A DNA stretch of 64,000 bases from Hyphomicrobium sp. CS1GBMeth3 (GCF_900117455.1 NZ_FPHO01000003.1:620001-684000); one strand, 5' to 3'. Numbered from the stretch's first letter, positions 27,933-37,416 are shown. The notes: generated by a model not told the origin, from the letters alone. Translations and numbers: made by a program.

Positions 27933-29333
27933 CTAAGATGGCTTATGAAGCTCCAGAAAAACGTTAATGCCGGTATGGTCACAATAAACTTTGGCGCGAG
28001 ACCGGTCCGGTGCAAAACGCATCATGCCGGCTTCGTCCCGCAACACGAGGTGCCACTCCATGACGTGCTCCATGATACCCTTGACGGGGTTGGATTCATG
28101 AACATTGGTGACGAGAACACGACCTCCAGGCTCGCACCAATGATGAAAAAGTTTAACTAGGCTACTGCACACCCGATCCGTCAGATAGTCGAACAGACCG
28201 GCGCAATAAACGAAATCGTAACGCTGTCCCGCCTCGGGCCGCTCGACCGCCTGGCGCAGCAACTCTTGAACAGATTTTAACGTATAGGTGATCTCGGGCC
28301 TCTCGTGGTGTCGCGCGGTCAGAGGCGAAATCCGCCCCTCCGCGTATTCGAGAGTTTCGGCATTGAAGTCGAAGAGATCGATCGAGACGCGATGAGAGAG
28401 ATTCGTCTCCGAGAGAAGAAGCTGAAGCTCCTGTGCAGGACCGCAGCCGATATTCATGATCCTGACCGGTTTGTTGGTCTTCGCCGCGCGTTCAAGCGCA
28501 CCACTCAGGATCTTCTTGAGCATGTGTATGCGATTGCGGTGGGCTTCCGGCGGACCGCCCGCGAGCAACCAGTCGTCGACGACCTGCGCGTATGTCGTCC
28601 CGCCGCTCCGCTGGTTTCGAAACATCATATTAACCATTTCGTAGTCGCCAGCATACCCGAGCGGCTTCGTGAATACGCGGTTAAAGAATGGAGACGGCAT
28701 CATCAGCGGCAGAAGATCTTGCTGCGCGATCTGCTTGTGTAATTCAACGTCATCGGGAATGAGCTTCCGGCATGTCTCTTCGAGCCCGAGAAAGAGATCT
28801 GTCATGCGTGGCATGACGACGGTCTTGATCTGCTCGAAATCTGGATCGCTCAGGCTTGCTCTTTTGGTCGCGTCGTTCGGGTCCACGTCCCGCGTCAGGT
28901 CCATTTGGTCGAGCCAGAACCGCAGATCGCTCAGGAACAGCCTGAGGTCGGCCACCCGCAACCGGTAGTCCGGATCCAGCCGCTTGGTTTCGTTCCAGCC
29001 AGCGACGAATTCCTGCGCTTGCAGATGGATGTCCCGAATCTCTTCGGGCACCACCTCCAAGCCACTCCATTCGCCGGAGAGCGTTGCCGAGACGACAAGT
29101 AGAATACTGGTATTGACGACCGCGGTGACGACCGCGTCGCCTTGGAAGGCGATGTGCCTTCCCTGCCGTATCTGAAAATCCGACAGGACCTCGCTCGTGC
29201 GGAGCAGCAGAAACGGGTTATAAATTTCGAAGACGATCGTGCGTCTGGAGACCTTATGGATCGTCCCCCGGACCGTCGTCTCCTTACCGATCTTGAAGCT
29301 GACGATCCGATTAAGTTTGCTTTCCAAGCTCAA
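27933..29333 (-). CDS. SAM-dependent methyltransferase, PhcB-like signal synthase candidate
   Basis: 466 residues. A PilZ-like N-terminal barrel (VRGTIHKVSRRTIVFEIYNP) is followed by a helical region and then a class I methyltransferase core: RIMNIGCGPAQELQLLL for SAM, FDFVYCAGLFDYL-like motif (YDFVYCAGLFDYLTDRVC) and GGRVLVTNVHESNPV. Proteins with this layout next to paired kinases and receivers are annotated as 3-hydroxypalmitate methyl ester synthases (PhcB) in Ralstonia. The assignment rests on layout and neighbourhood and could instead be a generic small-molecule methyltransferase. It lies at the head of the kinase-regulator operon. Confidence 0.65.
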   Translation of the reverse strand: MSLESKLNRIVSFKIGKETTVRGTIHKVSRRTIVFEIYNPFLLLRTSEVLSDFQIRQGRHIAFQGDAVVTAVVNTSILLVVSATLSGEWSGLEVVPEEIRDIHLQAQEFVAGWNETKRLDPDYRLRVADLRLFLSDLRFWLDQMDLTRDVDPNDATKRASLSDPDFEQIKTVVMPRMTDLFLGLEETCRKLIPDDVELHKQIAQQDLLPLMMPSPFFNRVFTKPLGYAGDYEMVNMMFRNQRSGGTTYAQVVDDWLLAGGPPEAHRNRIHMLKKILSGALERAAKTNKPVRIMNIGCGPAQELQLLLSETNLSHRVSIDLFDFNAETLEYAEGRISPLTARHHERPEITYTLKSVQELLRQAVERPEAGQRYDFVYCAGLFDYLTDRVCSSLVKLFHHWCEPGGRVLVTNVHESNPVKGIMEHVMEWHLVLRDEAGMMRFAPDRSRAKVYCDHTGINVFLELHKPS

Positions 29334-29669
29334 CGAGTACTCTCCAGTTTTGCCCGTGCTTCCCCAGTCCAGCGGACGTAAGCAAGCGAGTTTTTGCGCG
29401 CAACGTAGGGCACCCCCGGCATCAGCGAAACAAGCGTCAGGGCCAGCGCCCTATGGGCGCGTTGAATTAGCCCTCTCTCCCCGGCAGCATCCGCCTTGCG
29501 ACGGGATGCACCAGCATATGCGGCGCGGAAAGGTCAGGATCGAGTGAAGCGCTCTCGCCACTCATACCTGGCCAGCCCAAGGTCGAGCGAAGCCCGCCTC
29601 GTTCGAACGACTTGGCTCGGCGAGAGCTAACGAGCTGCAGGGCGGCAAGGCGAGGGCTCGGCCCCCCGC
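29334..29669. other. Spacer between methyltransferase and receiver genes
   Basis: 336 bases with no credible ORF. They must hold the promoter of the methyltransferase-kinase operon, but no clear -35/-10 pair or repeat was identified. Confidence 0.4.
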
Positions 29670-30371
29670 TCATTGGACGTTATGCCGTCGCACCGTCAGG
29701 TGGAGAAAGGACTTCAGGAGGGAGCGGCATTCGCGGACGTCACGCAGTATGAAGCCAGCAAGAGCGGCACAGCTGTAGGGAAGCAACAAGGATGGCCAGT
29801 TTCCGGGCTCGACCTTGGCATCCTGCTGCTGCTCGTCGGGCAGGCGCTCGATCATCGCCGCAAGGCGCGTAGCATCCTGCTCGATTCTTGATAGCGGGTT
29901 TTCCATCCAGGTTGCCATAGCGGCGATGTCGGTGCTGGCGAGATCTGGCAGCGCCGTCTTCGCGGGTTCATCGTCGCTGTCGATATCGAGCGCGCGAGCC
30001 ATGACGCTGTTCAACTGATCCATGTCCCAGGGCTTAGGAATGAACCGGAAAATAGCGGCTTCGTTGATTGCTCTCTGCAAATTCTCGACATCGGCAAAGG
30101 CGCTCGTGAGCACGCGGCGCGTCGACGGCCAGCGATCCTTAACGCTACGCAAGAAGTCTACGCCGCGCTCGACGGGCATACGCTCGTCGCTGACGACAAC
30201 GGTGATTTCGTTTCCAAGGGCGTCGAGCACATCGTAGGCCTCGCGAGGGTTCGGGGCAGTGACGATCTCCGCCATCCCCCCAATAGAAGCTTTGAAATAC
30301 TTTAGCGCGATCGGCTCATCGTCAACATACAGGACCATCGGAGCCTTCTGAGCCGACGATCTCCATGCCAT
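29670..30371 (-). CDS. Stand-alone receiver-domain response regulator
   Basis: 233 residues from ATG 30371, chosen over TTG 30395 because GGAAG sits just upstream. The receiver is APMVLYVDDEPIALKYFKAS, with phospho-Asp in ITVVVSDERMPVERG and RFIPKPWDMDQLN at the end. It is the same subtype as the receiver of the 24070-25317 gene. The C-terminal 100 residues carry no known output domain. It reads toward the methyltransferase-kinase operon and is probably its fourth member. Confidence 0.8.
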   Translation of the reverse strand: MAWRSSAQKAPMVLYVDDEPIALKYFKASIGGMAEIVTAPNPREAYDVLDALGNEITVVVSDERMPVERGVDFLRSVKDRWPSTRRVLTSAFADVENLQRAINEAAIFRFIPKPWDMDQLNSVMARALDIDSDDEPAKTALPDLASTDIAAMATWMENPLSRIEQDATRLAAMIERLPDEQQQDAKVEPGNWPSLLLPYSCAALAGFILRDVRECRSLLKSFLHLTVRRHNVQ

Positions 30372-30515
30372 TGCTTCCACTGTCTGTATCCCCAATTTGC
30401 TGTCCGGCCAGTCGCCCCAGTGACTAGGTCCGCTCTATGAGAGCCCCCGACGAATTATCTTGTGCATCGTCAGCGTAGGGGTGGCCACTTCGACCTGATT
30501 CAGTAAACATCGTGA

Positions 30516-31358
30516 GTGCAAAAGTATGAAGCGAATCGTCCGGAGAACCCGCATTTGTTGCGATACCTAAAACCGAGTAAATCGCGCGCCCAACGCGAGA
30601 CACTTGGCATCACTCTCAGCTATCGTGGTCATATCTTTTGCTATGCGCTCCGGCGGCTTGGCGTTTCTGTTGCAATTCTTATCGCGGGCGCTGCCGTATT
30701 GGGAGCTTCGGCCGTGGCAGGCGGCAGCACGTTCTCATCGCAGTCAGAAATGGAAGGGCAACCGCGGAACGTCATCAAGCTCGGCGTTTACCGCTTCATC
30801 GTGAACGACGACGCTTCCGACATCGAAGGTCCGTTTACGCCTCCAGGCGCCAGCGCTAACGTCCTTGACACCTACAGCTTCGCGCTCTCCTACGAGCGCT
30901 TCCTTACCGACAACATTTCGGTTCAGTTGGCCGCAGGTTATCCGCCGAAATTTGAGGTCGACGGTTCCGGCTCTATAGCCGGTTTGGGAAAAATTGCTTC
31001 GACGACCGCTTTGAACCCGTCAATATTCGTCAATTATCATTTTCTCGATGCGTCCGCTCCCATCCGTCCATACGTCGGTATTGGCGCCAATTACACCAAC
31101 TTCGTCGACGAGCAGCCGACCGATTCGCTCGAAATGGGGCTCGGCGGCGCTACGGATGTCTCGCTTTCGTCCTTTGTTGCGGTGGCAGTGACCGGAGGTG
31201 TCAATATAGACCTCGGGGGTCCTTGGCTCGCCTCAGCGTCAATCAGCTATTTGAGTTCGTCGACTGAAGTGACAATCAAGACGGGTGGCATCGTCCGCAA
31301 GATGGATATCGATCTCGACCCAGTCACACTCTTCGTCGGCCTCGGCTACAAATTCTGA
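30516..31358 (+). CDS. OmpW family outer-membrane protein
   Basis: An eight-strand beta-barrel protein. After a hydrophobic signal (RLGVSVAILIAGAAVLGASAVA) come alternating strands: VIKLGVYRFIVNDD, TYSFALSYERFLTDNISVQLAAGYPP, NPSIFVNYHFLDASAPIRPYVGIGANYTNF and a last strand VTLFVGLGYKF ending in Phe, the barrel-assembly signal. The start is unclear: GTG 30516 gives a 45-residue leader before the signal, which is too long, so the true start may be a downstream non-ATG codon. OmpW channels let small hydrophobic molecules in. Confidence 0.8.
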   Translation: MQKYEANRPENPHLLRYLKPSKSRAQRETLGITLSYRGHIFCYALRRLGVSVAILIAGAAVLGASAVAGGSTFSSQSEMEGQPRNVIKLGVYRFIVNDDASDIEGPFTPPGASANVLDTYSFALSYERFLTDNISVQLAAGYPPKFEVDGSGSIAGLGKIASTTALNPSIFVNYHFLDASAPIRPYVGIGANYTNFVDEQPTDSLEMGLGGATDVSLSSFVAVAVTGGVNIDLGGPWLASASISYLSSSTEVTIKTGGIVRKMDIDLDPVTLFVGLGYKF

Positions 31359-31497
31359 AGAACTGACTTACCGTCGAAAAGTACATCGAGGCAGCAGTCG
31401 ACCTCATCATGACCGGGACGCTGCCGGATGGACCTGGCAGGGCAGCGCTCTAGCAAGACAACCGTCACAAGTAGATCGGTCTGTTGCGCGGTCACCG

Positions 31498-32157
31498 CTA
31501 CTGGGCCACCCCAGGTTCCGCGAGTGACGCCACAAGCCCCTGCCGCATACAGAGGTAGACAAGCTCAATGTCGGAGCGAACGCCGAGCTTGGACTTAATC
31601 TCGTAGTGATAGTTCGCCACCGTCTTGGGGCTGAGATTGAAAGCCGACGCGATTTCGTCTGTCGATTTCGCATCCAGAATCATACGGAGAATCTCGAATT
31701 CCCGGGGCGAGAGTACGTCCACGGGCGACACCTCATCGCAAAGCCTGCTTGTAGCGATGGCTTCGTTGATCTCGGCGCAAAGCGCAGGCCGCCCCGCGTT
31801 CACGTCGCGGATCGCACTCACGAGAACCTCAGGCGGGCTGCTTTTCGTAACATAACCTCGCGCACCGGCACGGAACGCCTGCTGCGCGTAAGTCGCGCTC
31901 GCATGCATTGTGAAAATGAGAATGCGAGCGGAAGAGTCCAGCTGGCGTATCTGCCGCACCAGGTCGATGCCTCCGCGGCCCGGCATCGAGATATCCACCA
32001 CAACGACATCAGGCCCGGATTTCTTAAAGGCTTCGTAGCCCGTCGCTGCGCCATCCGCTTCGGCAACGACGTCGATGCCTGGATGTTTCTCGATCAGCCT
32101 CCGATAACCTTCTCGAACGACCGCATGATCGTCGACTAACAGCACCCGTATGCCCAT
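31498..32157 (-). CDS. NarL/FixJ-type response regulator
   Basis: 219 residues: receiver with RVLLVDDHAVVREGYRRL and phospho-Asp in VVVVDISMPGRGGIDL, then a LuxR-type HTH (LSPREFEILRMILDAKSTDEIASAFNLSPKTVANYHYEIKSKL). It starts 5 bases after the stop of the sensor kinase gene and is its cognate regulator. Confidence 0.95.
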   Translation of the reverse strand: MGIRVLLVDDHAVVREGYRRLIEKHPGIDVVAEADGAATGYEAFKKSGPDVVVVDISMPGRGGIDLVRQIRQLDSSARILIFTMHASATYAQQAFRAGARGYVTKSSPPEVLVSAIRDVNAGRPALCAEINEAIATSRLCDEVSPVDVLSPREFEILRMILDAKSTDEIASAFNLSPKTVANYHYEIKSKLGVRSDIELVYLCMRQGLVASLAEPGVAQ

Positions 32158-32162
32158 GTCCT

Positions 32163-33533
32163 TCAGGCTCCTCCCTGCAACGTCGGAAATTCCACCTGAA
32201 GCCCAAATCCACCAGCAGGCAGCGGACCGGCAGTGAACGTCCCGCTGAGCGCAACGACACGCTCGCGCATACCGATCAGCCCCGCCCCGGACAGTATCGA
32301 AGGCTTGTCAACAGGGGAGGGGCCTGCCCCGTCGTCGACAACCGAGAGGTGAATCCTCTCTTGGCCGATACCGGCCTGCTTGCGCAGCAAAACCGCAACG
32401 TTGCGCGCATTGGCGTGCCTGGACGCATTGGTCAGCGCTTCCTGAACAATGCGGTAAACGTGAGCGCTGGTCTCGGCTCGCAAATGCTCCACATCTCCTG
32501 CGGTTTTGATCGAATAGTTTGTGCGCCCCTGTGCATCCTTGTTGTGTTGCTCCACAAGCGCCTTGAGGCTCTGGATTAAGCCCAGATCATCGATTTCCTG
32601 AGGCCGCAGATAGGTGAGCGTTCGGCGCAAGGAAATCATCAAATCGGACGCCATCTTTTCGAGCTCCCTGGCCTCGTCTGCGATCCCCGGCGCATTGCGC
32701 ATCGCTCCGGTGCGGATAGAAGCCGCAAGCGCGTTGAGCGCAGCGAGCCTCTGGGCAATCTCATCGTGCAGCTCTCTGGCAATGTGGCGCCGCTCCTGCT
32801 CCTGGGTGTCCACGAGCCGACGCGCAAGCTCGACACGCTCGGATGTCGCTTTGCTCAGATCCTTGGCGAGGGCATTAAACACCTCACCGATACGATTGTA
32901 CTCCGCCAACCGGAAGGCCGGCAGTCGGCACGCGAGGTCGCCGCCTGCCAAGCGGTTCAAACCTGAAAGAATATCCTTTGCCGGCAAAAGCGCGCGGTCG
33001 ACAACAAAATATGTGACGAAGCAGAGGGCCGCGACAAGAGCGGCTGATAGGCCGAGAAGGGGAGCAATGGTCGCCCACGCCTGCCCGGCGGTCGCAACGG
33101 GATCATGCGCTGCAACGATGGTTCCCTGATTTGCTCCGCGATAGGAAAGGGGCCTCACCGCTGTCAGACGATCGTTGATGAATGACCGATAGACCTCGAA
33201 GAACCACCACGGCGCGCTGGTCGCCGCTGCATCGACACCGGCGCAACTCGAGCGTTGGAGTGTTTCATCGGTGCCTCGATACGCGACGCACTGGCCGGGC
33301 CGTAGCGAGTAGCTCGTGACGAGATCCCAATCGGGAAACCGCTTGGGGATATCCGTCGATCTATCGATCCGCGAGAGCTGGAGATCCAGCTGTCGGCCTG
33401 CCAGCTCCACGAGTTCCAAGTTCTGCTGCTTGGCCTCGCGCGCGGTCACGTAGAGTGCAACCGCTGCCCCTGTGAGGAAGCACGCGAGCGCCACCAATGT
33501 GATCCGTCTCACCAGAAGCCACTTCAGGTCCAT
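32163..33533 (-). CDS. NarX/UhpB-type sensor histidine kinase
   Basis: A 456-residue inner-membrane kinase. ATG 33533 has GAGGTGG upstream, and the longer frame is discarded. It has an N-terminal membrane helix (LVRRITLVALACFLTGAAVAL), a periplasmic domain of about 130 residues, a second helix and a HAMP domain (RLAGGDLACRLPAFRLAEYNRIGEVFNALAKDL). The HisKA_3 box is RHIARELHDEIAQRLAALNAL. The ATPase motif is HANARNVAVLLR...DDGAGPS, then GLIGMRERVVAL. The ligand is unknown. Confidence 0.93.
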   Translation of the reverse strand: MDLKWLLVRRITLVALACFLTGAAVALYVTAREAKQQNLELVELAGRQLDLQLSRIDRSTDIPKRFPDWDLVTSYSLRPGQCVAYRGTDETLQRSSCAGVDAAATSAPWWFFEVYRSFINDRLTAVRPLSYRGANQGTIVAAHDPVATAGQAWATIAPLLGLSAALVAALCFVTYFVVDRALLPAKDILSGLNRLAGGDLACRLPAFRLAEYNRIGEVFNALAKDLSKATSERVELARRLVDTQEQERRHIARELHDEIAQRLAALNALAASIRTGAMRNAPGIADEARELEKMASDLMISLRRTLTYLRPQEIDDLGLIQSLKALVEQHNKDAQGRTNYSIKTAGDVEHLRAETSAHVYRIVQEALTNASRHANARNVAVLLRKQAGIGQERIHLSVVDDGAGPSPVDKPSILSGAGLIGMRERVVALSGTFTAGPLPAGGFGLQVEFPTLQGGA

Positions 33534-34043
33534 AACGCCACCTCGGCTTCGCACCAAGTCGTCGTCCTCAAGGCTAGAGGCCTGAGCGCGGGCTGTGAAG
33601 GGGCGGGCTCGATGCTCAGGAAATTTGCCCAACGATCCGCAGGTGAATCGCTCTGTCAATGCTATCGGCGGCTTTCTACGCTCGGCCATAAGGATGAACA
33701 CCGAGCGGGCTGACAGATGCAACGGCTTGAAGAGTGGCGCTTCCGACTCTCGTCGCTGCGAAAATCCAGCGTCCGGCTGCCTCCACGGAAGGAACTCCTG
33801 CTTTTCGCGTTCGTGGCGATCACCGTGGCCGGCTGTGTGACATTTCTCAGCCTTCGTTTGCAAGCACTGGCCGGAGAGCCTGAGACGGCAAACGCAACGA
33901 ACCAGAGCACCGTGGGAGAGGCCCGCGGCCTGCCCGACGTCTTGGAGAGCCGATGCCTGGATCAGACACCAAAGCACCTCTGATGAGATCCCGCCTCTTC
34001 AATATCAGCAGAAACCCGAACCAAAAGCAGAAGGGAGTTAATT
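33534..34043. other. 510 bases between the kinase gene and the cupin gene
   Basis: The divergent promoters of both must be here. One weak small gene is listed separately (33717-33983); otherwise nothing is recognised. Confidence 0.4.
33717..33983 (+). CDS. Possible small single-span membrane protein
   Basis: An 88-residue frame with one clear hydrophobic segment (ELLLFAFVAITVAGCVTFLSL) after a basic N-terminus. There is no strong ribosome site (GAGCGGG is 12 bases away) and no family is recognised. Positive-inside charge distribution favours a real protein, but it could be chance. Confidence 0.3.
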   Translation: MQRLEEWRFRLSSLRKSSVRLPPRKELLLFAFVAITVAGCVTFLSLRLQALAGEPETANATNQSTVGEARGLPDVLESRCLDQTPKHL

Positions 34044-34508
34044 GTGAGAATAGGTCTTATCGCTGCCGCGCTGATCGTTCTGGCCGGTTCCGTATTCGCC
34101 CAGGATGCGGGCGAACATGCCAAGGAGCTGACACCAGGCGACATGGTTTTTGAGGACAACCCGGCGTTCCCAAAAGGCGCCAAAACCATCGTTGTGTATG
34201 GCGATCCGTCAAAGCCCGGATTGTTCATTCTCCGCGCCAAGTTCCCTCCAAATTACGTTGTGCCACCGCACACTCACCCCGTCTTCGAATCGGTCACGGT
34301 CATGACCGGAACGATGGGGAGCGGCATGGGCGAGACCGTCGACAAGTCTAAGGGAAAAATCCTCGAGGCAGGATCTCTGCTCCTACTGCCGGCAAACCAC
34401 CCGCACTATGTATGGACAGGCGACGAAGAGACGATCATCCAGGTGGCAGCCAACGGCCCGTTCGATCTCATCTACGTCAATCCGGAGGATGATCCGCGGA
34501 AAAAATAG
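34044..34508 (+). CDS. Secreted cupin-domain protein
   Basis: 154 residues from GTG 34044 with AAGGGAG in front. A signal peptide ends at FAQDAG. The single cupin barrel shows the metal motif PPHTHPVFESVTVMTGTMGSGMGE (His, His, Glu) and LPANHPHYVWTGDEETIIQV (His). Such periplasmic cupins are often annotated as anti-sigma-ChrR-like or unknown. A hairpin at 34552-34576 follows. Confidence 0.85.
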   Translation: MRIGLIAAALIVLAGSVFAQDAGEHAKELTPGDMVFEDNPAFPKGAKTIVVYGDPSKPGLFILRAKFPPNYVVPPHTHPVFESVTVMTGTMGSGMGETVDKSKGKILEAGSLLLLPANHPHYVWTGDEETIIQVAANGPFDLIYVNPEDDPRKK

Positions 34509-34551
34509 CTGTCCAGCAATGGCAGCACGCCTTCATACGCTCTGCCGGCTA

Positions 34552-34576
34552 GGCCCGCCACCGTAGGTGGCGGGCC
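34552..34576 (+). terminator. Hairpin after the cupin gene
   Basis: GGCCCGCCACC (34552-34562) pairs perfectly with GGTGGCGGGCC (34566-34576) around GTA. There is no T-run, so the mechanism is uncertain. Confidence 0.5.
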
Positions 34577-34711
34577 ACTTCGAAAGAGAGCGTAGCACAT
34601 GAGAGCTGATGCAATCGCTACACCTCGAGCTGGCGACCTTAAGTCCTGTTCGCGAACCAGGGCGGGTACTTGAAGCGACCCAAGAACAGTGAGGGAACGC
34701 TACATAGCAGT

Positions 34712-35224
34712 ATGAGTTCGGAATACATGGCGTTCGCTATGTACATCGCGCTCGAAGTTCTCGCCGTCATGCTCGCCGCTGTGACGATGAGCCTTGCGCT
34801 GGCCCATGCGCTTGAGCTTCCTGGCAAGCTGCGTCTCGACAGAGAGCAATATCTCACCGTGCAGACAATCTACTATCCGGGCTTCACGCTGGGCGGAATC
34901 GCCGAGGTCGCGAGTATCGTTGCGGTCCTTGCGCTATGGATTGCGTCGCCGGCTAACACACCGCAGTTCTGGTTGATCGCCGCCGCGCTCGCAGCCTTGT
35001 CAACGGTGCAAGCGATCTTCTGGATCATGACCCAACCGATTAATAAATACTGGCTGCAGAACGTACACATGTCGCGCGCCGCAGAACGCTTCTTCGAAAC
35101 TCGAGGGGAAATGCGCGCCGACAACTGGACCGTGATGCGTGACAGGTGGGAGCGCTCACACGTTCTTCGCGCAATCGCGGCCGGGACGGCGCTGTTGTGT
35201 TTGACGTTGGCCGTCGCCCTATGA
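34712..35224 (+). CDS. DUF1772-like membrane protein
   Basis: 170 residues with four membrane segments. FWIMTQPINKYWLQN followed by NWTVMRDRWERSHVLRAIAA is close to the DUF1772/anthrone-oxygenase-like pattern (P-x-N, W-x-x-x-H). ATG 34712 is chosen; ATG 34670 is weaker. Function is unknown. Confidence 0.65.
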   Translation: MSSEYMAFAMYIALEVLAVMLAAVTMSLALAHALELPGKLRLDREQYLTVQTIYYPGFTLGGIAEVASIVAVLALWIASPANTPQFWLIAAALAALSTVQAIFWIMTQPINKYWLQNVHMSRAAERFFETRGEMRADNWTVMRDRWERSHVLRAIAAGTALLCLTLAVAL

Positions 35225-35420
35225 TGCGGGCGCCCGCGCGGCGTGATCGGAACGCACGCCCGCTCCTGCTAACGTAATTCCAATTGTGCGGCGCAGCGTA
35301 ACCTTACTGTCCGCAAAGGAATCTCAAGATCCCGTGAGAGCGCGACCGGCGCCCCTCGTAATTGGCGCACGAAGACACAAATAGGGACGCGATGATCAAC
35401 GAGAACAAGGAGCATCATTC

Positions 35421-35660
35421 ATGAAGCTCGTCCCCCTTCTTGCCGCCGTAGCCATCGGCTCCATATCGATGGCTGGACAAAGCCTTGCTGCACCCGATTA
35501 TGACGCTCCGCTAAGGGCGCCGAAGGCCGTCAGCAAGGACGACGCGAATACGCACAGCAAGGTTTCCCAGCGCAAGGTCAACAAGCCGGAGCGCCCCAGG
35601 TGCTATGCATGGCCGGGCGGCTGCACAGGAATGCCGAGAAGCGATAGCTCACTGGAATAA
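35421..35660 (+). CDS. Small secreted protein of unknown function
   Basis: 79 residues with AAGGAG in front of ATG 35421 and a signal peptide ending QSLAAPDYD. The mature part is basic and has two Cys (RPRCYAWPGGCTGM) that may form a disulfide. A strong terminator follows at once, so it is a complete monocistronic unit. No family is recognised. Confidence 0.7.
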   Translation: MKLVPLLAAVAIGSISMAGQSLAAPDYDAPLRAPKAVSKDDANTHSKVSQRKVNKPERPRCYAWPGGCTGMPRSDSSLE

Positions 35661-35685
35661 TTCAATAGATTATTTTAATCGAGTA

Positions 35686-35716
35686 GGCGCGGCTCATCCG
35701 AGCCGCGCCTTTTCTT
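35686..35716 (+). terminator. Intrinsic terminator
   Basis: GGCGCGGCTC (35686-35695) pairs with GAGCCGCGCC (35700-35709), loop ATCC, then TTTTCTTT. Confidence 0.9.
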
Positions 35717-35734
35717 TGCGGTCGTCAACCCGGC

Positions 35735-37180
35735 TCAGACACGACCGGCAAAGATGTCCTTCTTGACAATTCCGTGAACGCCCCAGTTTCCGTCCACCAC
35801 CTGCGTCACGCCGAAGTCGACGCCGATGGACATCAGCGAGACCGCTTCATCCTCGGTCAACCCCTTCGTTGTCATCAGGAAGTGACGCATCTTGCGGAAC
35901 GCGTCTCGCAGCGCCAGATCGACCGAGGATTTTGAGTAGATGGCACTCTGCGCCTCGGCGCCCAGCTCCTGGAGGTAGTTCGCGAACGAGAACCCGTGCA
36001 CGACCCACTCCGTCGCTGTTTCGAGCATCGGATAGTTGAGCGCTTCGAGCGGCGTCCCACCGAGATCGGCCTTCTTGTGCAGGATGAGCTGGAACGTTCC
36101 CGTCAGCGAGCACTCGATGGCAGTGCCGCACAGCTCGCTGTCTCCCTGCGAGGCATGAGGATCGCCGACCGACAGAAGGCCACCCTCCACCGACACCGGA
36201 TAGTACATGACGGCACCTTTGCCGATACGCCAGTTGTCGATGTTGCCACCCGTGTAACTCGGAGGAATGGTGTCGACAAAGTCGGCTTCAGCAGGCGCCA
36301 ATCCGAGCGTGCCGAAGTGCGGCCGGATCGGCACGCGAACACCCTTGAGCACGTCGTAGTTCGGCTTGGTCAGGCTGTGGTCGACGGGAACGCCCGGATA
36401 GTCGATCGTCTCGTGCGTAACGCCGAATGGATCGGTCTGCGGCACCCATTTGAAGTTGTAAACGGCTTCAGCCCAGTTCTTTACCCCGCGCGCGTCGACT
36501 TCGTAGATGGTGACGACCTCGCGCTTCTCCGTCAGCATGTCGTTGTAGTGAAAGCCCCACCACGCCGCTGCGTTGGAGCCGAACGACTTGCCCTTGTACT
36601 TCGGATTGGCGCTCGGCCTCGGAACGCAATCGATGATGCGCACCTCCAGAATGTCGCCGGGTTCCGCGCCGCGCACATAGGCCGGGCCAGTCATGATGTG
36701 GACACCCTGCCCCTCTCCGGAGCCCTTCTTGTACTTTCCAGGCTCGGTCGGACCGGCGCCGCGACGGTCGACACCCTTCTTTTCTTTGGTCCAGAGGAAA
36801 ACGCTTTCGGCTCCGGGATCGCCCGAGACCATCCGATCCAGGTCATCGCCCGCGTGATGCGTCAGCGCTTCGATGGTGATGATGTCGCCACTGTCGACCT
36901 CGACCTGCGGCTTGATCTTCTTGCTGAAGTAGCCCCAATGCACCGTATCCGAATTGGCCGGAAGGTAATGGTAGCCCTGTTTCGCGGGCTGCTTGGCTGC
37001 AGACTTCTGCGCCAGGGCCGGAGTTACAAGCGACATGCCGCCTGTCCCCAGCGCGGCAAGACCACCCGCCGCCATGACGCTGCTCTTCAGAAAGCTGCGT
37101 CGCTCCGCGTCGAGCTCTTGCCGAAAGGTCTTGGCATGCTCATGGAACAGCGGACAGGTTTCGTCATCGCCTTTGCACAT
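35735..37180 (-). CDS. Tat-exported acetamidase/formamidase family protein
   Basis: 481 residues from ATG 37180, which has GGAGGTGA 8 bases ahead. The N-terminus has the Tat motif RRSFLKSSVMAAGG and an LAQKSA cleavage-like site. The enzyme part starts HYLPANSDTVHWGYF. It contains LTHHAGDDLDRMVSGDPGAE with the metal-binding His/Asp cluster, RRGAGP, GVHIMTGPAYV and a C-terminal MSIGVDFGVTQVVDGNWGVH. The FmdA/AmdA family hydrolyses short amides to ammonia and acid. Periplasmic location is inferred from the Tat motif. It lies divergent from a gene whose product contains the same enzyme domain. Confidence 0.9.
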   Translation of the reverse strand: MCKGDDETCPLFHEHAKTFRQELDAERRSFLKSSVMAAGGLAALGTGGMSLVTPALAQKSAAKQPAKQGYHYLPANSDTVHWGYFSKKIKPQVEVDSGDIITIEALTHHAGDDLDRMVSGDPGAESVFLWTKEKKGVDRRGAGPTEPGKYKKGSGEGQGVHIMTGPAYVRGAEPGDILEVRIIDCVPRPSANPKYKGKSFGSNAAAWWGFHYNDMLTEKREVVTIYEVDARGVKNWAEAVYNFKWVPQTDPFGVTHETIDYPGVPVDHSLTKPNYDVLKGVRVPIRPHFGTLGLAPAEADFVDTIPPSYTGGNIDNWRIGKGAVMYYPVSVEGGLLSVGDPHASQGDSELCGTAIECSLTGTFQLILHKKADLGGTPLEALNYPMLETATEWVVHGFSFANYLQELGAEAQSAIYSKSSVDLALRDAFRKMRHFLMTTKGLTEDEAVSLMSIGVDFGVTQVVDGNWGVHGIVKKDIFAGRV

Positions 37181-37416
37181 CGTCTCATCACCTCCAAATA
37201 GAAGAACGATGCGTCGAGTATTCGGACAGCGTCGGCTTCGCCCGCAATGCGCCACACTGCCGAAAGCCCGTCGTGCAAACGAAAAGTCAAAATATTGTTC
37301 GCGTGGGAGCAAGCCGTTGGCCCCTGACGCGGATGTGCTACAAAGAGAGAAACATCAATATGGGGAGACACACCTGAGAAGCGCCGCCATCCGCGGCGAA
37401 TGATGAAGGTCGCCCC
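37181..37416. promoter_or_regulatory. Divergent promoter region of the two formamidase genes
   Basis: 236 bases separate the two start codons and must hold both promoters and any AraC operator. No clear repeat or -35/-10 pair could be assigned by eye. Confidence 0.5.

Noticed and set aside
35996..37201. 401-codon open frame antisense to the formamidase gene
   Set aside because: Shadow; the true strand carries all family motifs.
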